From Actinomycetes bacterium (GTDB lineage: Bacteria > Actinomycetota > Acidimicrobiia > Acidimicrobiales > Acidimicrobiaceae): 7,117 bases of DNA. Position 1 is the first letter of the stretch; every line of letters begins with the position of its first letter. Shown one piece after another: positions 4,749-7,117 of this stretch. The notes beneath the pieces were generated by a model that was given only the letters and a program-made list of their open reading frames with translations, made no database searches and was not told the DNA's origin. A program made the position numbers and the translations under genes. The stretch spans positions 1 through 7,117 of the forward strand of contig JAKASN010000094.1 in NCBI GenBank assembly GCA_021819025.1. The letters run 5' to 3'.

Positions 4749-6398
4749 TCACTCGCCTGCGAGATCCCGGTGTCGAAATGCAATTCCGCCAGCTGTTGCG
4801 GTAAGGATCCCCACGGCACCCATGACAAGATTGGCTTGCCAATTGGGTGCAACCGCAGGGGTGGAAGCCATCTGATGAAATAGCGAGGTGTCGAGGACCC
4901 AGTGGCTGACGGCGCCGATACCCCCGACGATCTCCACCAGGAGCGACCATCCCAATACGATGTAAACCACCGTAGATAAGCTGCGTGGCGCGACGCCGAG
5001 GGCGAGTGTGCCAATACCGATAATTGCCAAGGCTGGGAAAGTGATGTTGAGCCCAGCGTCGAGGGCGGTTTTGAACCCCAAGCCGGAATCCTGAGTTGCT
5101 GCGCCCGCCCAGGCGAAGATCCCCGCCAGCATCGCCGCAACAAAGATCGTCGCCATCGCGACCAGGAGTCGCCCGCTGAGCCAGCGCGAGCGAGATACCG
5201 GTCGGACCAAGAGGTTTTCCAGGCGTCCCGATGCTTCTTCTGATCGTACGGAGGTCATTTGGCCAGCCGCAGCAAAGCCAACCATTACCGCCATGATGAG
5301 AAAGCACACCCCCAGAATCGCTGTTACGCCGCTGCCGGTGGCTCCGAGCTTGGAGAGCACCTCTTTCATCGAGGCTCCCGAGACGGTGGCTCCGGCGGAT
5401 TTTGCGATCATCCCATAGAGCAAGCCGGTAACGGCAATCGCCACCCACCAGCCAGTCGCTACAGACCGAGAAATCCGTGTCGAGAGTCCCAAAGGGCTCA
5501 TGAGCAGTCCGAGACGAGGAGGACTGGCGTCGCGCTCAGCAACGATCGCTGCACCGACATCGCGCCTCCCGGCGAGATATCTCGCCAAGAAGGCCAATAT
5601 CGCGATCGAAAGAGCAATCGGCACCAGAGCCAGAGGCGCTGGATTTGTGAGAGGCCGGAGCTCCTCCACCCAACCAAGCGGCGAGAGCCAGACGAGAAAA
5701 TGCACGCCGAGCCCGGCGTCGGCGAGCATGCGGATCGCGTAACTTACCCCGAGAATCAGCGTGGCATAGGCCGCCGCCTGACGCCGCGTCGCGCCAAGCT
5801 GGCTGGTGAGCGCGCCTACGGCGAGGAAGATGGCAGCCGCAGAAACCTCCGCAAGGGCGAAAAAAAGCGCTGGGCCGGGGGCAATGTCGATCTTTGCCGA
5901 AGTCCCCGTGGCGACGGTTATCGCCGCAGTGAGGGCCCAAAACGTCACCATGCCTAAGCTAAGCCCGGCGAGAACTTGGGTGAGGGCGCGCTTGGGAGTG
6001 ACTTGGCCTGCGAGGAGGAGTTCCCATCGGCCCATCTCCTCTTCGCCGCGCAGCATCTTGGTGCTCGTTAAAAGTCCCCAAACCGCACCGAGAATCATCA
6101 GCATCATCGAGACTTTGAAGACGGTGAAGCCTGCGACGGTTTGTAGTCCCGGAGCCGGTCCGAAGAGGGCACTGGTGGCGTTGTTGGATCCGTAGGTGGC
6201 CGCAAGGGCGTTTCGCTCGGCCTGAGTCTTGTAGATGCTGGCATAGCTGATCGCTGCAGAGGCGATCGAGACCCCAAAGATGGCACCCCAAAGAAGTCCC
6301 GATCGCACTGCTTTGCGAGCGCTAAGTCGCGCGATAACCGTGGTGGGGGAGCGCTGTAGCTTCATCGGAGCTACCGCGGCGATCTCAATGCCCGACAT
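4749..6398 (-). CDS. ABC-2 type exporter permease, 12 membrane segments (polyketide antibiotic exporter type)
   Basis: The product is 549 residues with about twelve hydrophobic segments, near 33-53, 90-111, 138-163, 176-200, 207-228, 255-275, 314-331, 357-379, 409-431, 449-470, 476-496 and 519-539. It resembles the TnrB-like 'exporter of polyketide antibiotics' group, the membrane half of an ABC exporter. It is built of two similar halves: the cytoplasmic coupling motif RGEEEMGRWELLL (117-129) recurs as RSEEASGRLENLL (385-397) after the second and eighth segments. One polypeptide may therefore supply a whole membrane channel. The start at ATG 6398 is preferred because it overlaps the ATPase stop by 14 bases, giving translational coupling; an open frame reaching 6479 would lie deeper inside the ATPase gene. 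ATG 6365 is another option. The substrate is unknown, but the group is linked to drug or natural-product efflux. Confidence 0.88.
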   Translation of the reverse strand: MSGIEIAAVAPMKLQRSPTTVIARLSARKAVRSGLLWGAIFGVSIASAAISYASIYKTQAERNALAATYGSNNATSALFGPAPGLQTVAGFTVFKVSMMLMILGAVWGLLTSTKMLRGEEEMGRWELLLAGQVTPKRALTQVLAGLSLGMVTFWALTAAITVATGTSAKIDIAPGPALFFALAEVSAAAIFLAVGALTSQLGATRRQAAAYATLILGVSYAIRMLADAGLGVHFLVWLSPLGWVEELRPLTNPAPLALVPIALSIAILAFLARYLAGRRDVGAAIVAERDASPPRLGLLMSPLGLSTRISRSVATGWWVAIAVTGLLYGMIAKSAGATVSGASMKEVLSKLGATGSGVTAILGVCFLIMAVMVGFAAAGQMTSVRSEEASGRLENLLVRPVSRSRWLSGRLLVAMATIFVAAMLAGIFAWAGAATQDSGLGFKTALDAGLNITFPALAIIGIGTLALGVAPRSLSTVVYIVLGWSLLVEIVGGIGAVSHWVLDTSLFHQMASTPAVAPNWQANLVMGAVGILTATAGGIAFRHRDLAGE

Positions 6399-7117
6399 CG
6401 TGCGTCTCTGAGCGGCTTTCGCCGCCATATTGAGCGAGAAAGAGCTCCTCCAGAGTCGGCTCTCGACTGAGAAGCTCAATTACCCCGGCGTCTGCCAAGA
6501 CTTTTAGGAGAGGTTGCGGCGAGCCGTGCACGTTACATCGAAGCAAGCGCCCTTCGATGCGGACCGAAGATACCCCTTCGATCCCCGAGATGTCCGGGAC
6601 CACGTCGGCAAAGGTCGCCTCGACGCTTAGGGCGGAAAGGTGCTTCATCTCGTCCAAGGATCCCAGTTCGACGAGCTTGCCCCGACGCAGAATCCCAACT
6701 CGATCGCAGAGGGCTTCGACCTCGCTCATGATATGGGAGGAGAGAAAGACGCTTTGCCCCCGACCCCGAGCTTCACCGATACTGCGGCGAAACTCTTGTT
6801 CCATGAGCGGGTCTAAGCCGTTGGTCGGCTCGTCAAGGAGGAGAAGATCAGCTCGGGTCATGAGCGCGGCGATGAGAATGAGCTTTTGACGGTTTCCCTT
6901 CGAGTAAGAACGCACCTTCTTGGAGGGGTCGAGATCGAATCTTTCGATCAGCTCATCGCGGTACTTCTCGTCCACCCTTCCTTGTACTTGACCCAAAAGG
7001 TGTAGAGTTTCGCTGCCATTTAGTGCTGGCCAGAGGTTCGCTTCGCCCGAGACAAATGCCAGGCGGCGATGAATCTCCACAGCGTCGTGCCAGCTGTCGA
7101 GGCCAAATACCTTGCTC
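6385..7117 (-). CDS. ABC transporter ATP-binding protein, 5' end outside the window
   Basis: The visible 243 residues are the C-terminal part of an exporter ATPase. The frame is open to the right edge, so the Walker A motif and start lie outside. The ABC signature is a variant, YSKGNRQ (6906-6886). Walker B LLLLDEP (6846-6826) is intact with the catalytic Glu, followed by the D-loop NGLDP. The switch His lies in LSSHIMSE (His codon 6735-6733). In the Q-loop region the sequence reads AFVSGEANLWP, with Gly where most ABC proteins have Gln. The C-terminal extension ends in EPTLEELFL, typical of the drug-export (DrrA/CcmA-like) group. It energises the permease encoded immediately downstream, whose start overlaps its stop by 14 bases. 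A TetR-type regulator often precedes such genes, but nothing upstream can be seen here. Confidence 0.93.
   Translation of the reverse strand, partial: SKVFGLDSWHDAVEIHRRLAFVSGEANLWPALNGSETLHLLGQVQGRVDEKYRDELIERFDLDPSKKVRSYSKGNRQKLILIAALMTRADLLLLDEPTNGLDPLMEQEFRRSIGEARGRGQSVFLSSHIMSEVEALCDRVGILRRGKLVELGSLDEMKHLSALSVEATFADVVPDISGIEGVSSVRIEGRLLRCNVHGSPQPLLKVLADAGVIELLSREPTLEELFLAQYGGESRSETHDVGH

Noticed and set aside
4538..4804. 88-codon plus-strand frame after the VOC gene
   Set aside because: It runs into the 3' end of the permease, has no binding site and shows no recognisable sequence.
6399..6479. Longer N-terminus for the permease, starting at 6479
   Set aside because: It would overlap the ATPase by 95 bases. 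The ATG at 6398 gives a normal short overlap and a start close to the first membrane segment.

Overview
The window is GC-rich (coding third positions mostly G/C) and uses GTG and TTG starts. It carries an AraC regulator beside a VOC protein, and an exporter pair of the 'polyketide antibiotic exporter' type; both arrangements are familiar from Actinobacteria. Two genes appear to lack a leader sequence and have TANNNT boxes, which also fits that phylum. I infer an actinobacterium, probably away from the best-known genera, but no rRNA or other marker is present to confirm it.

Layout. Positions 1-1065 hold no recognisable gene, only long mutually overlapping open frames that I cannot resolve. Positions 1066-2100 (+) encode a 344-residue protein that matches, from memory, the N-terminal half of the AAA+ ATPases associated with contractile injection systems. 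It ends before the catalytic AAA+ domain, which is the most unusual object here. Positions 2231-2569 (+) encode a small DsrE/DsrF-like protein. Positions 2570-3375 are gene-poor and begin with a terminator-like hairpin. Positions 3376-3786 (+) encode an AraC-type regulator. After a strong intrinsic terminator, 3916-4314 (+) encodes a VOC (glyoxalase/bleomycin resistance fold) protein. Positions 4315-4748 are a convergent intergenic region with inverted repeats. On the minus strand, 4749-6398 is a 12-segment ABC-2 type permease, and 6385-7117 is its ATPase, cut by the right edge of the window.

How they work together. The ATPase and permease overlap by 14 bases and form a drug-export-like operon reading leftwards; its promoter and any regulator lie outside the window. 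The AraC-VOC pair is a recurrent partnership, but here a terminator and a separate promoter-like box suggest separate transcription. The AAA+-like fragment and the DsrE-like gene are co-directional with 130 bases between them; whether they cooperate is unknown. No mobile element, CRISPR array, tRNA or rRNA was seen.
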